Positions 36,733 to 48,910 of a stretch of DNA of 64,000 bases are shown here, piece after piece. The notes beneath the pieces are model-generated. The model did not search any database and was not told the origin of the DNA. It was given only the letters and a program-made list of their open reading frames with translations. The stretch is taken from assembly GCA_963693315.1 (NCBI GenBank), contig OY856186.1, positions 69,648,019-69,712,018 on the forward strand, written 5' to 3'. Position numbers and translations under genes: made by a program. Numbering within the stretch: the stretch's first letter is position 1; each line of letters begins with the position of its first letter. Source of the DNA: Diogma glabrata. Taxonomy: Eukaryota > Arthropoda > Insecta > Diptera > Cylindrotomidae.

Positions 36733-36862
36733 ATAGTATATGATGCACGGACGTAAGCTATTTTGGACTTAATGTGGGTGCAAATCTCGGCTAGCGCCTC
36801 GATTTGCAAACTCCACATCCGTCCAAAATCTTTAGCTTTACGTCCTAGCATCATAATGTACT
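36733..36862. repeat. Hairpin with GC-rich core (copy 2)
   Basis: The arms from about 36733 (ATAGTATATGATGC) pair with sequence ending at 36862. Inner stem blocks are ATTTTGGAC/GTCCAAAAT and GTGGGTGCAAATC/GATTTGCAAACTCCAC. The apex carries CTCGGCTAGCGCCTCGA (36787-36803). Confidence 0.75.
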
Positions 36863-38570
36863 ATTATAAGAAAAACGTCTTGTTTTAGTTCATTGCATGT
36901 ACTATTTTGATATTTTAGAAAATGTTCATGTTCTTCTGTTAGTATTTGTATCATGAAAATTTAATAATATATTACTATTTTTTTATGTGTGTTACATTAC
37001 AGCTGATAAGCGTTATCTTTAAGTTACTTCTCTCTGTGACTAAATGAAAATAACATTTTTTTTAGATGTTTTAGAAAATAATTTTATGTTAAGAGTTAAG
37101 ACAGAGAGTAGTAATTGAAACAAAAATCTTTAGTTTTGTGTTAAAAAATAATAACACGTGTTTGGTGATTGACTCATGAAGCAGATTTTTTTTTGTTTTT
37201 GTTTTAGAATTATAATCAATGTTATTGCTTCAAGTCTTTAAAGAAAATGTTTCTTATTTATTTGTTTATTAATGTAACTCGTGTTGCTTTCAATGCAGCT
37301 ATTTTCTTCAAGTTTGTTAAAAAAGGAAACTACAATTTTAATATAGTAAAATAATTTATTAATAATTGACGTGATTGAGTTTTTTTTAATGGAAGTTATC
37401 TGAATTTTTTTTTGTTTTTGGTTTATCCATTATGCTATTCGTGGTAGTTCTGTGGTAGTGAAATTATTAATGTGATTAGGATATAAATAATTTAATACTA
37501 TAAATCAGAGTAAGTTTTCTTGAATTAAAAAAAATAACTATACAATTATTTGTATGATAAATAGGACATAATAACTACTATTATGATAAAATAGTTGGTG
37601 ATATTATATATTTAAACGTTAGTAGTTTGTTTCGTGTATACATATGTTACATAATCCTAATACATTTATACAAGCTTGTTTTTGTTCTTGTTGTTTTTAA
37701 GATTAAGCAACTTCTCTCTAATATATACGGGACTAAGTAGTTGTATTATGTAAACTCCAAAATAATTAGGCTATTGAACTTAAGTATGACCTAATTTCGG
37801 TGACAAATCATTTAGATTAGAGGTTCAAAACTCATAAATGCTGGTTTGGTTTAATTGCAGTTATCATTACAAAATGATTGAAGAAAATTATTTTTCGATA
37901 AATTTTATGAGATAACAGCTAAAAACTTATACATATATCGAAAACTTTTTTAATGAGAAATATTATTGACGCTTTCATGAAAAAAAAAATTATTTATTGA
38001 TTCAAGTTTTTCCATGATCCATCATTAGAGGAAACTTAATAGTTATCAAATTTTTAAATAATAAAACTTTTATATACGTAATACGTATTTTTATTTAATA
38101 ACAAAATGATTTTAAGTTAAATTATTGATGGTATTTTAACGGATTCCTTATCATAATTCCTCATAAAAAAATTATGATAGCTAAAAAGTATTTGTGGTAT
38201 TGCGATGATTGTTTTTGTCAAGATATTTGAAATTATGTATTTTAAAAGATAAAGTTGATTGGTATGGGTTAAATTAAAAATCTTACATACCATCCGTTAT
38301 TATTTTAAAAACAACTTAAATTTATTTTGTCTGTAAATTTACGTCAAGAAATGACTCAATTAGCAAGAAAATAATTTATTTAAATTAGGAAATATGTATG
38401 TGTTTTTGCTACAAGAGGAAAGAGTTTTTAGTATCATTAATGACTAGGATGAGTAAGTAATACAATGTTGTTTGGTACATACGTTTAAAATGCACGTGGA
38501 TTATTTAGATCGAATCCATCTGCGTCTGTGCTGACGCAGAAAACTGTGCTGACATTTTATTCGATTCACC
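36863..38570. other. Non-coding AT-rich stretch
   Basis: About 1.7 kb of AT-rich sequence with no gene, repeat boundary or RNA gene that I can support. A small GC-rich hairpin, CTGCGTCTGTGCTGACGCAG, lies at about 38520-38539. Confidence 0.45.
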
Positions 38571-38720
38571 TAAAATAGTTATTTATGTATCAAAGGAATT
38601 ATAAGGATGTTAATTCCCGCGGGAAACGTTTACTACCCGAGGGCCTCTGGCCCGAGGGTTAGTAAGTTTCACAAGGTAATTGACATCTAATAATTCACGT
38701 GATACATAAATAATTTTATT
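38571..38720. repeat. Hairpin with GC-rich core (copy 3)
   Basis: TTATTTATGTATCA (about 38579) pairs with TGATACATAAATAA (about 38700). Inner stem blocks are GAATTAT/ATAATTC, ATGTTAATT/AATTGACAT and ACTACCC/GGGTTAGT. The apex holds CCCGAGGGCCTCTGGCCCGA (38636-38655). Confidence 0.8.
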
Positions 38721-39424
38721 TTTACTATAAACATTTATTAAACTAAAACATTTATTTTTATCAAGTATTTGATAGCATTATTTTGCGTTTTAATTGATCA
38801 AGTTAGCTATTTTTAGTTCAAATTGTATTATAATTCCCTTGGGAATTAAGAGTATCATTATTATTTCGGTAACTAAGGTTTAAACGACTCATAATATATC
38901 AGTAGAACATAAATACAATTTTAAAATTTTGAACTTTTTGAGAATATCAAGAAATATATTTAATAGCCAGCGATGTAAGATTTCAAGATACTTTCAAAAT
39001 TTCATCTTTGTGGTACGTTACCAACCCCACTTAGATTGGAAATATTTTTTGCAAACTATTATTTTGATACATATTAGTATTAGTATCGAAATTGTGGGCA
39101 ATGTTGTTCGCAAAACCCGAAAATGAATGATTTAAATGTGCAATTAACACTTAAGATAAATAATACAAAATTTCCATGCTAAAACATTTTCGATATTTAA
39201 CTCGTGCTGAATTGTAATTGAATTGCATAACTTCAAAATTAAAAATTGATTTTCTATCAAATCTATACCGTTTTAGAAATTTTTATGGGGACAGGTAAAG
39301 ACGCTTGTTTTTGAGAAGAAAAAAATTGTATTTAAAAAAATCTGAGAACTGGTTGTCTAACTCCATCTACGATGAAAAAATTATTTAATTAAAATTATTA
39401 TTGCCATCTATGATGAAAAAAGTA
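38721..39424. other. Non-coding AT-rich stretch
   Basis: The plus-strand ORF at 38929-39126 (65 codons) has no recognised domain. I see nothing else. Confidence 0.45.
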
Positions 39425-39899
39425 TCTTAACAATATTCTTTAAAATGCTATTACCTGCGTTTTATTCATTCGGTTCAGGTTCAAGGTTTAAAAAAAACTA
39501 TTTGGGAATAAAAAATATTTAAAAACTTTTAAAATCTGGCTTGCACTTTTATAAATGTCAAAATCAAATGTCATGAGAATTGCTTATTTGTTATACATAC
39601 TTGTAAGTTGCATTTTATTTGATGAATATGAAAGCTCAACATGAAATTAAATAACATTGCTATATTTTCATAAAAAAAAAACAATTTACAGTTTTAATAA
39701 GGTCTAAATATTTAAAATATCGAAAACTATGTATGTGGCACCTCTTGCAAATTTATGTAACTAAAATTTATACAGGTCACAATTCACTAATCTTGAACTC
39801 GGTAAAAATATGAATGTTTTTGTTGCTTTTACGTGTTAAAAATCAAACCTTGAACCTGACCTGACTGAATAAAACGCAGCTATTGTTAACATAAAATCG
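39425..39899. mobile_element. Foldback MITE of about 470 bp
   Basis: The block CTGCGTTTTATTCATTCGGT at 39455 is answered by the complement of TGACTGAATAAAACGCAG near 39889, extending to about 36 bp through GGTTCAAGGTTT/AAACCTTGAACC. Outside this, TTAACAATA (about 39427) and TATTGTTAA (about 39890) also pair, the left side carrying a small insertion. Fragments of the family occur at 26745-26940 and 35340-35385. Confidence 0.75.
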
Positions 39900-40465
39900 A
39901 TTATATTTTGCAACTTTAAATTGTTTTCTTTATATCTTTAAACTTTATTTCTTTAAATCGAAAATGAAAATTTATCGATTGTTATCAATCTTAAAAATAA
40001 ATGGGAAATTTCTGTTCGTATGAACCATAACATGTGATCTAAGGCCGAAAATTTAAAAAAAATTACATAATGCCAAAAAAGTTTGCTTAGTTATCTAATG
40101 TTCAAGCTTTTATTTACACATTTTTTTCTACGACAGCAGATAAAAAATTGTGTTTTCCTATGAAAAATTTGTGTTTTGCTATGGTATTTTTTGGCAAAAA
40201 GAATTCGACATAAGTTAACCAATATTTGAGTGATATAATTGTGTTCCAAGAATAAATTTTAAATTAGGGAATTTCTCAGTTAGTTTATTCCATTTTATTT
40301 TTCTAATCTGCCTTGTTTACATAGAAAAACTTCATACTATATGAAGAAAGAAAAGGAAGAAATTCAGAAAAACGATAGAAATGAGGATATTGAAATAGTT
40401 ATACAAATTATTGTTTTAAACGGCGGTTAACATTTTCTTTAAATATCTGAAAGTTGAATTCCGCA
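39900..40465. other. Non-coding AT-rich stretch
   Basis: No feature recognised. Confidence 0.45.
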
Positions 40466-40702
40466 GGGGCCCTATTCCCGAACACAAATGTGAATTTTGA
40501 TAATATTGTGAAGTTTGTATTGCATAACATTAAACGTTAATGGTAACGATTTTACGAAAAACCAATTTTACAATATTGTCTAAATTGAATTTAGACAATT
40601 TTGTGAAATTGTTTTCTGGAAAATCGTTACCCGTTTAATGTTATGCAATACAAACTTCACAATATTGTAAAAATTCACATTTATGTGTTCGGGAATAGCG
40701 CC
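40466..40702. mobile_element. PIF/Harbinger-type MITE, about 237 bp
   Basis: The terminal inverted repeats start GGGGCCCTATTCCCGAACAC on the left and end with the complement of GGCGCTATTCCCGAACACAT on the right. Matching continues inward for about 80 bp (GTTTGTATTGCATAACATTA and its complement). GCA flanks both sides (40463-40465 and 40703-40705), a likely 3-bp target duplication. The TIR start resembles that of the neighbouring Harbinger element, suggesting the same enzyme family. It has no ORF. Confidence 0.8.
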
Positions 40703-40929
40703 GCACGAGAAAACAGCGATTTCCGCAATTTTTTCACTGCATTGAAATAATCGTTTTGAAAAGAAAATGTTTTAGAACGGAATACCTGGCCACCAAATGA
40801 ATAAGGCTCTTGTTTGTCGATATTGTGCACACGATGAGACGCGATTTTTATTTTCTCTTAGTTTGTATTTATGTTAAACTTACAAAACAACAACAATGTT
40901 TCATACAAGGTCAAAAAAATGACCTGCAG

Positions 40930-41681
40930 GGGCCCTATTCTCAAATATCACATCAATTTTCCACATGTGGAATATTGTCAAAATTCATAAAACGTTCGAA
41001 ATTTACAATGTATGTATTTTCAAATTTCCTACCAAGGAAAAATTTTCCTACGAAGGGAATATTTCCGAGTGGGTATAAAGTATGTGTAAAAATTACCCAT
41101 CTACATCAAATATCAAAAATTTTTAATTGTCATTCTTGTTATATGTTTGAAAATTATATTTGGAAAGTTGTGTTTATTTTATAATTATTATTATTTTGTA
41201 AAAATTTATATTGGAAAGTTGTGTTTATTTTATAATTATTATTATTTTGTAAAAATTTCATATGGGGTGATATATATTCTATGAACTCTTCGGCCATAGA
41301 TTTATTAATCCGAAACAATTTAATAAATTTATTTTCAAGCAGATCGAAACAATGCTGTCGTTGATGAATACCTCGGGTAAATTCCATTGCCTCTGCCTGT
41401 TCCACTGCAGAATTAGCAAAAAGAAGACCTAATTCATCTAATTCAGCCATTTACATTGAAAATTTCATGACAATAAATAAACAAAATGTCAAAAATAAAT
41501 TTACCACACAATGAAGTTAGTTTCAATTTAAGGGTGGTGAATTAAAAATTACGAATGGTTCGAGAATACGGTTTTAGGTTGGATGTGGAATATGCATGTG
41601 GAAAATACAAATTCCCTTGGTAGGGAATTTTGACAGATGTCCACATGTGGAAAATTGATGTGATATTTGAGAATAGGGCCC
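40930..41681. mobile_element. Deleted PIF/Harbinger transposon, 752 bp, TSD CAG
   Basis: The termini GGGCCCTATTCTCAAATATC and the exact complement at the right form TIRs of about 43 bp that run to CCACATGTGG. CAG flanks both ends (40927-40929 and 41682-41684), matching the 3-bp duplications of this superfamily. Inside, one transposase N-terminal fragment remains on the minus strand. The catalytic region is missing, so the element is non-autonomous. Confidence 0.88.
41154..41450 (-). pseudogene. Truncated Harbinger (HARBI1-like) transposase N-terminus
   Basis: The 98-codon ORF starts with ATG at 41450. The segment FDLLENKFIKLFRINKSMAE, followed by EFIEYISPHM, corresponds to the N-terminal helical region that precedes the DDE nuclease in HARBI1-like transposases. 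The nuclease itself is absent. The C-terminal 36 residues are an Asn-rich doubled tail (KFLQNNNNYKINTTFQ twice) made by a 58-bp tandem duplication of non-coding sequence at 41160-41250. It lies between TIRs with matching target duplications and is not functional. Confidence 0.7.
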
Positions 41682-41684
41682 CAG

Positions 41685-42509
41685 ATCAACCGACTTTGCT
41701 CATAGTTTAAACACCTCTTACATCGGCCCAAGAATCCCAATTTTTGCATTGCAAAATTAGCAAGGTTGATCACGTGTTTGTTTTATTTCATGTTTTTTCA
41801 ATATAACTACAACTGATAACTGATTCAACTTTGTGCAATTCCTCTTGGTTTATCTTAATAGACAATTCTTTATGCAGTATCATCTGTAAAAAACGACATC
41901 AATTTTATTTTTGTTGGATTAAACTCAACAAGAAACCATTTCTCAATCCATCATACGTCTTCTTTCATAGAATTAATTCACATCTTTATATCATCGATAG
42001 TTATTGCACGAGCTCGTATCTTAAGATATTCATGGAAGGGGAAGGTATCATTTTTATCAGCAGAACTGTTGATTGAGTCATTAATCGATAATCCGTAATT
42101 TTCTAGGTTATGTTTTATATCTTGCACAAAAATAGAGCAGTGCTTAAGATTTTATTTTTGCGTACGATCGAAAATATTGTCGAGTCGAATATTGTATATA
42201 GATACAAAATTGTTACCGCTCATTAACCAACCAGAGCTACTATTATTTTATCTGAACGATAACGCAATCTTTCGTTTATTACTGATGGACATCGCTTTGT
42301 CAGATAATAGCTAGAGTTAGTTTAATATCCTATGAAGGATCAGCACATTTCTTTTTAATGATTTGGATAAAATAATTTTAACTTTTGGATTCCAGAAGAT
42401 ATTTTCCTCAAAGCACCGAATCTTCATACTACTAACTAAAGTTTTTTCGTTTTTATCAGCTTCGTTGATTAAATTTTTAAATACCTTGGCTTAGAAAATG
42501 GAACCTTAT
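41685..42509. other. Non-coding AT-rich stretch
   Basis: No gene recognised. The plus-strand ORF at 41831-42076 shows no domain. Confidence 0.45.
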
Positions 42510-42720
42510 TCTAAAACATCCAGGAAGCATTCACCTCCAATTAGGCTTTCGTTAATGAAGATGAAGTTTTGTATGGCAAGGCACTGATTGGTTTTTGGCC
42601 CATATTGGACAAAGTGATAGGCGATCTTCTGAACGATTTTCTTTACAAAACTTAAGACTGTAACCTCACTATACCGTTTCAATGAAGCTTTGGTACATGA
42701 TATGCTCGAGTTGTTGTTTA
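42510..42720 (+). repeat. Decayed fragment of family P (11901-14257)
   Basis: The phrases TATGGCAAGGCACTGATTGG, TTTTTGGCCCATATTGGACA and GAAGCTTTGGTACATGATAT align with sub-repeats seen at 12700-12830 and 62395-62540. The copy is diverged. Confidence 0.5.
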
Positions 42721-45394
42721 AGCAATTGAGGTAAATTTCACTAACTAATCAGAAAGATTTTTATAAGAGTTTTTGTCATTCTTCTGGTATAATCTCAAGT
42801 AAAGCAATGTTGTAAAATAAATACATAATTTTTCCATTAATAATTGTTAAAATAAGGTGTTCATCCTTGAATTTTGGTTAAAATTATGAAACTCATATGT
42901 CTAAAATTAAATAAAACGAGATTCCATTGTAAGACACTCCCAAGATTTCCATTTACTAACTTGACTAATTTCTTCTTTTTTTTTAATATTCATAAAACTA
43001 CATTAATAATTATTTCAACCAAAAAAATATAAATTAATATTATTATTAAACACCAAATCGGAAATCAACTATTTTAACGACAAGGCAAAGGTGTGCTGTC
43101 ACGTTTATATATCATCAAAAACAATTATTTTATCATCATGAATCATTACTACATTTTTTGTTATTTGCCTTTAATAACTAACCTTACTATCTTAAGCTAA
43201 AATACTTACCAAGATTTTATACGATGTGTGAAAATACAACAACGAGAAAAATAGTTTTTTTTTTCTGACATACTTCTGACTTCAAAAATATTTATTATTT
43301 AGGTCGTTTTTATGCATTCTATTTTATTGAATACATAATAGTAAACTATATAAATAAACTAAGAGTTATAATAAATAAAACTAAATTAAGTACTATATTG
43401 TCTTTGCATAAATGTGTTGTTAAATTAGTATACATATTTATATTTTATTGTATTTGAGTTACATCACTCTGTTACAATATTATTATTATTATTAGAAACA
43501 TATTTGTAAGATACAAGTAAGAAAAAAACCGTTGTTGTTGTTGTAACTTTTTTTAAGTTTATAATGTCTCCCAGATTTTTATTCTTTTACTCAATTATAA
43601 CTTCTTGCAAATTTCATTCAATCAAACTAACTTTTGGTCTGATCATCGTGATTAGCAAAGTTCTGAAAAAAAGAATTAATGAGTTTATCAACATTTTGAA
43701 TGAGATAAAAATAATTTTATAAAGTGCAAGAGTTGCACTTTAATTATTAAGACAAACAATTTTTAAAAAAAATGGTTATCTTATCAAACCAATTAAGTGA
43801 AAACAATAAAAACCAAATTTAGCCTTAAATGATGGTTTAAACCTTAAAAGGTAAAAATTTTGTATAAGAATTATAACTGTCTTAATAAAATAAATTAAAA
43901 AGAAAAAAATTCTTGATGGATAAATCATATCAATTAAATTAACCTTCAAAGTTTATTTTTTTATTGTTCGTATTTAAAAAAGGTAGCGAGCAATATTTTT
44001 ATATGAATCGGCTTAATTACTTTTTTATCCAAATCATTCAAATTAAAAATTAAATAGAAGAACATTAATATAATATAAAGTCGTATAAAAATTAAGCAAA
44101 GTTTAACTAAAAGAAGACAAAATGGTAAAGTATACATTAAAAATAAGATCGGACTTTATTTAAAATGGAGGCGCCTTGGTCTTTGTTAATTCTGATATGG
44201 CTAATGACGAATTATAATGTCATTCAATGTCACAGTTACTTAAAATCTTATTGAGTTTCCTCCACGGTTTTTCGACGTTGACGGAACACATTGAAATTCT
44301 CCAAACAACAACAGAATAATCTGATCAAGCAAAGGATTTTACTCTGGACTGAAAAGCTCAACCATTATGTAGATCAAATTTTTATTTCTTAATGGATTAA
44401 TATAAGTACAATTGCTGTTGAAAGTTCCATAACTCTACTATAATAATACTATTCACCATAATGAGTCACTGCCACCTTATAATCAAAATTTGTAAGATAT
44501 CTGTTTTTCATGTTGGGAACAACTATGGCTAATTATTTGGTACTGGTCATACAGTTAACTATAATACAACCTAAAATAATTGAAACGTTGTCTTCGATGC
44601 CCGATTTTGAGTCAGTTACAACGTGGGTTATATTAAATCTAAAATCTGAGCCTCATTTATGTTTTCCTAACAATAATAGGAACTGGACCGGATAATGCAA
44701 TTTGATCAGGCTATGGTCAGACACAACTTAAACTACCCGTGCCGGATCAGCTCAAATCAGGAATTTACTACTTCCATTGGAATATGGTTGGTTTGAACAA
44801 CGGGCAATTATGAAGAGATTTAGAACTCCCAAGTACATTTGTTAAATTTTTCATCAGTTTTTAGATGTGAAACATAATTCCAGTTAGTAATTATGTTCTC
44901 CCCTTGAAAAAGAAATTTTGAAATCAACGAAACTCTTGCAATGTAAATTTTAACTTAGTACGTTACGTATGGAACAAGATTTAAAATTTAATGTAATCTC
45001 TTTAAAATTTTATTCACACGCTCAAATTTTTTTATTTTTTATTTCGTCCTTACTCTTTAAAGTGAAATTTTAATTTTTTTATTTTACTCCTTTAAAAACG
45101 ATTATATTTTTATTTTTTCATTCCATATACAGAAGAAGAAAATTATTGCTTTTTCGTCATCCATTTTATTTATTTTGAAAACCAATACTTGTCTAATCGA
45201 ACAAAAGATTGATATTTATTTTTTTCGATTTAGGAGTAAGAATGATATTTTTTAAAGTTACATTTGTATTGTTTTAGATCGCTGAACCGTTTTAAAAATT
45301 TTGACTTTGTCCTTTATATAAACGAAAAAAGTCAGGTTGGTTAGTACTTGTTGAATTTAGGTATGTGAACTATGACCTGTGAATGGATTTCTTA
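42721..45394. other. Non-coding stretch of about 2.7 kb
   Basis: Mostly AT-rich with no supported gene. 44640-44790 is less AT-rich, contains ACCGGATAATG, GATCAGGCTATGG and GCCGGATCAGC, and may be a relic of the neighbouring MITE family. 45000-45210 resembles 1860-2065. No promoter for the downstream gene can be recognised. Confidence 0.4.
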
Positions 45395-46072
45395 CCCGAC
45401 TAGCATTTTGTTCAGGCATGCCCTATTACGATCCGGCCCGGATCAGGGTGTAATAAGGTAAGACCTAATAGGGCATTTGCATCCTGCCCCTATCAGAAAT
45501 CATCTATGATCTCACTAAAAGGGCACACCCTATTTGTTCTGATCCGGCCCAGTCTGCAAAAACCTATCTCATCCCTAGTAGTAAATGCCGGATCTGAGCC
45601 GGATCAAATTAATATTTGATTTTTCAATTAAGGTATGCCTATTTGTCCTGATCGGAGCCCTATTTCATTTGAATAAATTTCACTTGGTTAAACTTCACTA
45701 GAGTATTATCCATTATAGATATATATAGTAGGCAAACTTTCATTTATACTTTCGTTATGGCTTCCTTGCGTTTTGTTATGATGACATATAGGTAAGCATA
45801 AATCAGAATATTTTATAAACAAATTTATTGGACATTTTTAAATTAATTTATTTACAAAAATTGTACATTTTGTCATTAACTTACTAATAAATGCCCTATT
45901 TGAACTGATCCGTCCCTGGTCCGGTTCTAGTAGGGCTGCCTGATCCGGTTTGGGTAGTTTGAGGCGTTACAATACTGATCAATACCTATTCAGGGTGCCT
46001 GATCCCGACCCTATCAGTGGTAGGGAAAGCGGCATCTGGCCCAGATCAGAGCCTTACATAATGCTAGTCGGG
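45395..46072. mobile_element. MITE, 678 bp, TIR CCCGACTAGCATT, TSD TA
   Basis: The left end CCCGACTAGCATTTTG and the complement of the right end agree at 15 of 16 positions. TA flanks both sides (45393-45394 and 46073-46074), as for Tc1/mariner-type insertions. Both subterminal regions are unusually GC-rich for this window and repeat variants of GATCCGGCCC, CTGATC and CCTATT many times in both orientations. The middle (about 45670-45890) is AT-rich and unique. It has no ORF. Confidence 0.85.
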
Positions 46073-46074
46073 TA

Positions 46075-46605
46075 GTTATGTTCTTTGCTTGCCACAGCCC
46101 GATACATGATTCAAATTTTACCTTTTCTGTCATTTTTGTTGATCCTCACAAAACACCTTGTTTTATAAATCTCATTAACTAGTTATCTTTACACAGTCTG
46201 AAATTAATATTTTAGCATTAAAAATTTTTCGTTTAAACTTTGATTTAGATCGACTAAAACAAACATGAAACCATATTGTGATTTCATTTATACATTTTAA
46301 CAACGGGTTTTGTCCGATTTCAATACTGCAGTACCGATTCAATGCCGCATATTGATCGGGTCAGAAGTTGATTTGTGATAGTTTCAATAAAATAGAAAGC
46401 ATATTTTTCAATAGTCTACCTTCACTCTATTGTATGGTTTTTACTTTAGGATTTAATTTTTTGAACAACATATTTTATTCTTAGTTACCTTTACCATTCT
46501 GTTTTCGCATTTAAATCCAAGTAGTATTGAAGAAAAGATATCAAATACTGAAAATTAAAAATTTTTCATTTATTTAAACAACCCACTATTATCTTCTCTT
46601 TGCAG
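46075..46605 (+). other. chn upstream intron end with 3' splice site
   Basis: The sequence is AT-rich and ends in the acceptor TCTTCTCTTTGCAG, with AG at 46604-46605, which defines the start of the first exon seen here. At least one further 5' exon must lie upstream; I cannot locate it. Confidence 0.65.
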
Positions 46606-46678
46606 GCATTAATTAAAAAGAAAACCAATCTCAACCAAATATTAAATGAGATCTACAAAGATTTACAAGTGAAAAACC
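46606..46678 (+). other. chn: chn 5' UTR segment
   Basis: Between the acceptor AG at 46604-46605 and the ATG at 46679 lie 73 nt without an upstream ATG in a good context. The start context AAACCATGG suits an insect initiation codon. Confidence 0.7.
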
Positions 46679-47917
46679 ATGGATGCACCATCAATGGTCC
46701 ATCGGTCAGGTGATTCCTTAATAATACGCAGTGTTGTTAGTGGAGATCAATTATTTATCGATGAAAATAGTAATATTAATAACAACAATGATAAAGATTT
46801 TCGAAACCCAAATGATGATAACGAGGATGATAAGAAAAATATAAGTAAACAAAGGGAAATTGAAAATTCAAATTACGATGATGATGAAAATTTAAGAAAA
46901 TCAACAGAAAAAGATGAAGGTTTACCACAATGTAAAATAAAAAGAAATTATTCATGTAGTAACTGTACATTTTTTACACAAAATCCACGACATTATTTAA
47001 TACATTTACGTGATAAACATGGTGAAAAAATTGTTATAAATGAATGTAAATTATGTTTGTATGCTTCAAGGCATTATCAGAAACTAGTGAGACATATGAA
47101 AATGGTACATGGTAGTACAGAAGGATTGGATGAATCAGCTGGTCGTAAGAGATCTACCAATATGAATAAAACAATAACTAAAAAACGAAAAACAAATAAT
47201 CCCAATGAACTCTCATTTGATATGAGCTCTACACAACAAGGAGTTCCATTGTTAAATCATCATTTGGCGCCATATTCTCAATTAGTACAAATAAATCAAA
47301 ATAATATTGATTTAAAAACATCAATACAACAACAACTGTTAACAAAACTACCATCACAAATTACAAATCAAAATTATGTAATTAATAATAATAATAATTC
47401 AAAGAATAATAATAATAATATTAATATAAGTAATAATAATAATAGTAGTAACAACAATACCACAAGAGACGATAAAAAGTTTATAAAATGTGCTGTATGC
47501 GATTTTACAACAATTGATCGTTTGCAATTAATTGATCATGAAAAAAATGATCATATACGAACCAAATTTTTCCGTTGTATTAAATGTAATTATGTAACCC
47601 ATATAAAAGCTCGTTATAGTAAGCACGTCAAGTATCATTCAATGCCAATGATAAAGTGTATGATGTGCGATTTTCGCACACCATATAAATGGAATTTAGA
47701 TCGACACATGAAAAACCATGGAGGTGCTGGTCCATTTAAATGTTCTGCTTGTAATTTTACGGCAGATATAAAACAAAGTTTAACCGTTCATGAAATGAAT
47801 CATCATGTGCCACCTGTTGGACATATCACAAATTTAGTAAGACGTAAAAATAAAGTTGGTGGTACAGATGCGAACGAAGATATAGTGGCTGCTGAAGGAA
47901 ACACGGAGAGGCATGGG
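46679..47917 (+). CDS. chn: charlatan orthologue, first coding exon seen (413 codons): six C2H2 zinc fingers
   Basis: This is the N-terminal part of a nuclear, DNA-binding transcription regulator. In Drosophila, chn is an NRSF/REST-like factor in sensory-organ and neuronal development. The fingers are YSCSNC...HLRDKH (91-114), NECKLC...HMKMVH (about 122-144), IKCAVC...HEKNDH (269-292), FRCIKC...HVKYH (298-320), IKCMMC...HMKNH (325-347) and FKCSAC...HEMNHH (353-376). A basic GRKRS...TKKRK stretch (155-171) may be a nuclear signal, and Asn-rich repeats lie at about 235-260. The donor GTGAGT begins at 47918, after 413 whole codons, so the intron is phase 0. Without splicing, the frame would read on only 11 codons. 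The identification rests on the order and wording of the fingers and of those in the next exon. Confidence 0.85.
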
Positions 47918-48469
47918 GTGAGTAGTTGCTTAGTTTTTTTTAGATTTTCTTAAAAACTATAACTGTTAGTTATACAATATGTGTATTCAGACCTACTAAA
48001 TAAATGCAAGTGTTTGTTTATATTTTATGGGCGTAGATATAGAGATAGGAAGAAGTTACTTTTAAGAAATCGAGTCCATATGATGTATAAAAATCGAAAT
48101 GCTTAGCTTTTGACTTATTAACATGAACGTGTGTTTTTTATAACCTCCATTCCTGTCTACGAACATTATAAAACCAAAAAATTCTCTGCAATTTCTTTAA
48201 TATTGAACGACAACTATAAGGTCGGCTTATCTTTCAAAATGTTATTTAGAGGGGTTTAGAGAAGAGAAAAAAAAATATTTTTGATCTTGTCGAGTAATAA
48301 TATCATATGAAATTTTTTGCTATTCCTCAGCAATTTTTTGTAATTTTTGACCACACAGTTTTCGACTAATTTTCAAACATTGGAAATTTTTTTCCTATCC
48401 TACGCTCCTCTTACCGAACATTATAAATGAAAACAATTAAAAAAATTCACGGTGGGGGGGATGAAAGGG

Positions 48470-48910
48470 CATAAATTTATGTTCATGCTTTGTTTATTGA
48501 AACGTCTTATAACTTCAAATACTTTGTTTTTTATATTCTATCATTCTATGGTTATATCGTCAATATAGCTATCTACCTTTTTGAATCAAATCAATATTTA
48601 ATCCATTGTATTTTTGCTGTCCCAGACAGCAAATAAACCCTTAATAGTGAGATACTCTTGTGATTTTTCTGGAAGGTCGAGTGGCCGACAAGCTCCTGCC
48701 AAATCCAAAATACAAAAATATCGACAATTTGCCATTTTTGGTAATATCTCATCATTTCGCGGTAATGGATAGTGCTCAGTTTTGACATATTTATTAATTT
48801 TCGGTTCTAATCTCTTCATTTTCTTTGGGTACATAGATGATAGGGCTTGCCTAGTTGCTATGATGCAAAAGCATCTGCCCGATTGGCTTAGGCCGTTTTC
48901 GACCATTTCT
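48470..48910 (-). pseudogene. Ty3/gypsy reverse transcriptase fragment
   Basis: The minus-strand frame 48906-48598 contains INKYVKTEHYPLPRNDEIL and NCRYFCILDLAGA...LDLPEKSQEYLTI, the RT region around the first catalytic Asp. In another frame upstream (near 48855), ASPIIYVPKENEEIRT precedes it. Downstream (48556-48567) lies a YIDD box followed by a VFEVIRRFN-like segment. Stops and frameshifts show it is dead. It may derive from the gypsy family at 26995-35090, but no overlapping region is available to test that. Confidence 0.8.

Noticed and set aside
38500..38545. tRNA-like text GATCGAATCC with a small stem
   Set aside because: No full cloverleaf, no A box at the right distance, no acceptor stem.
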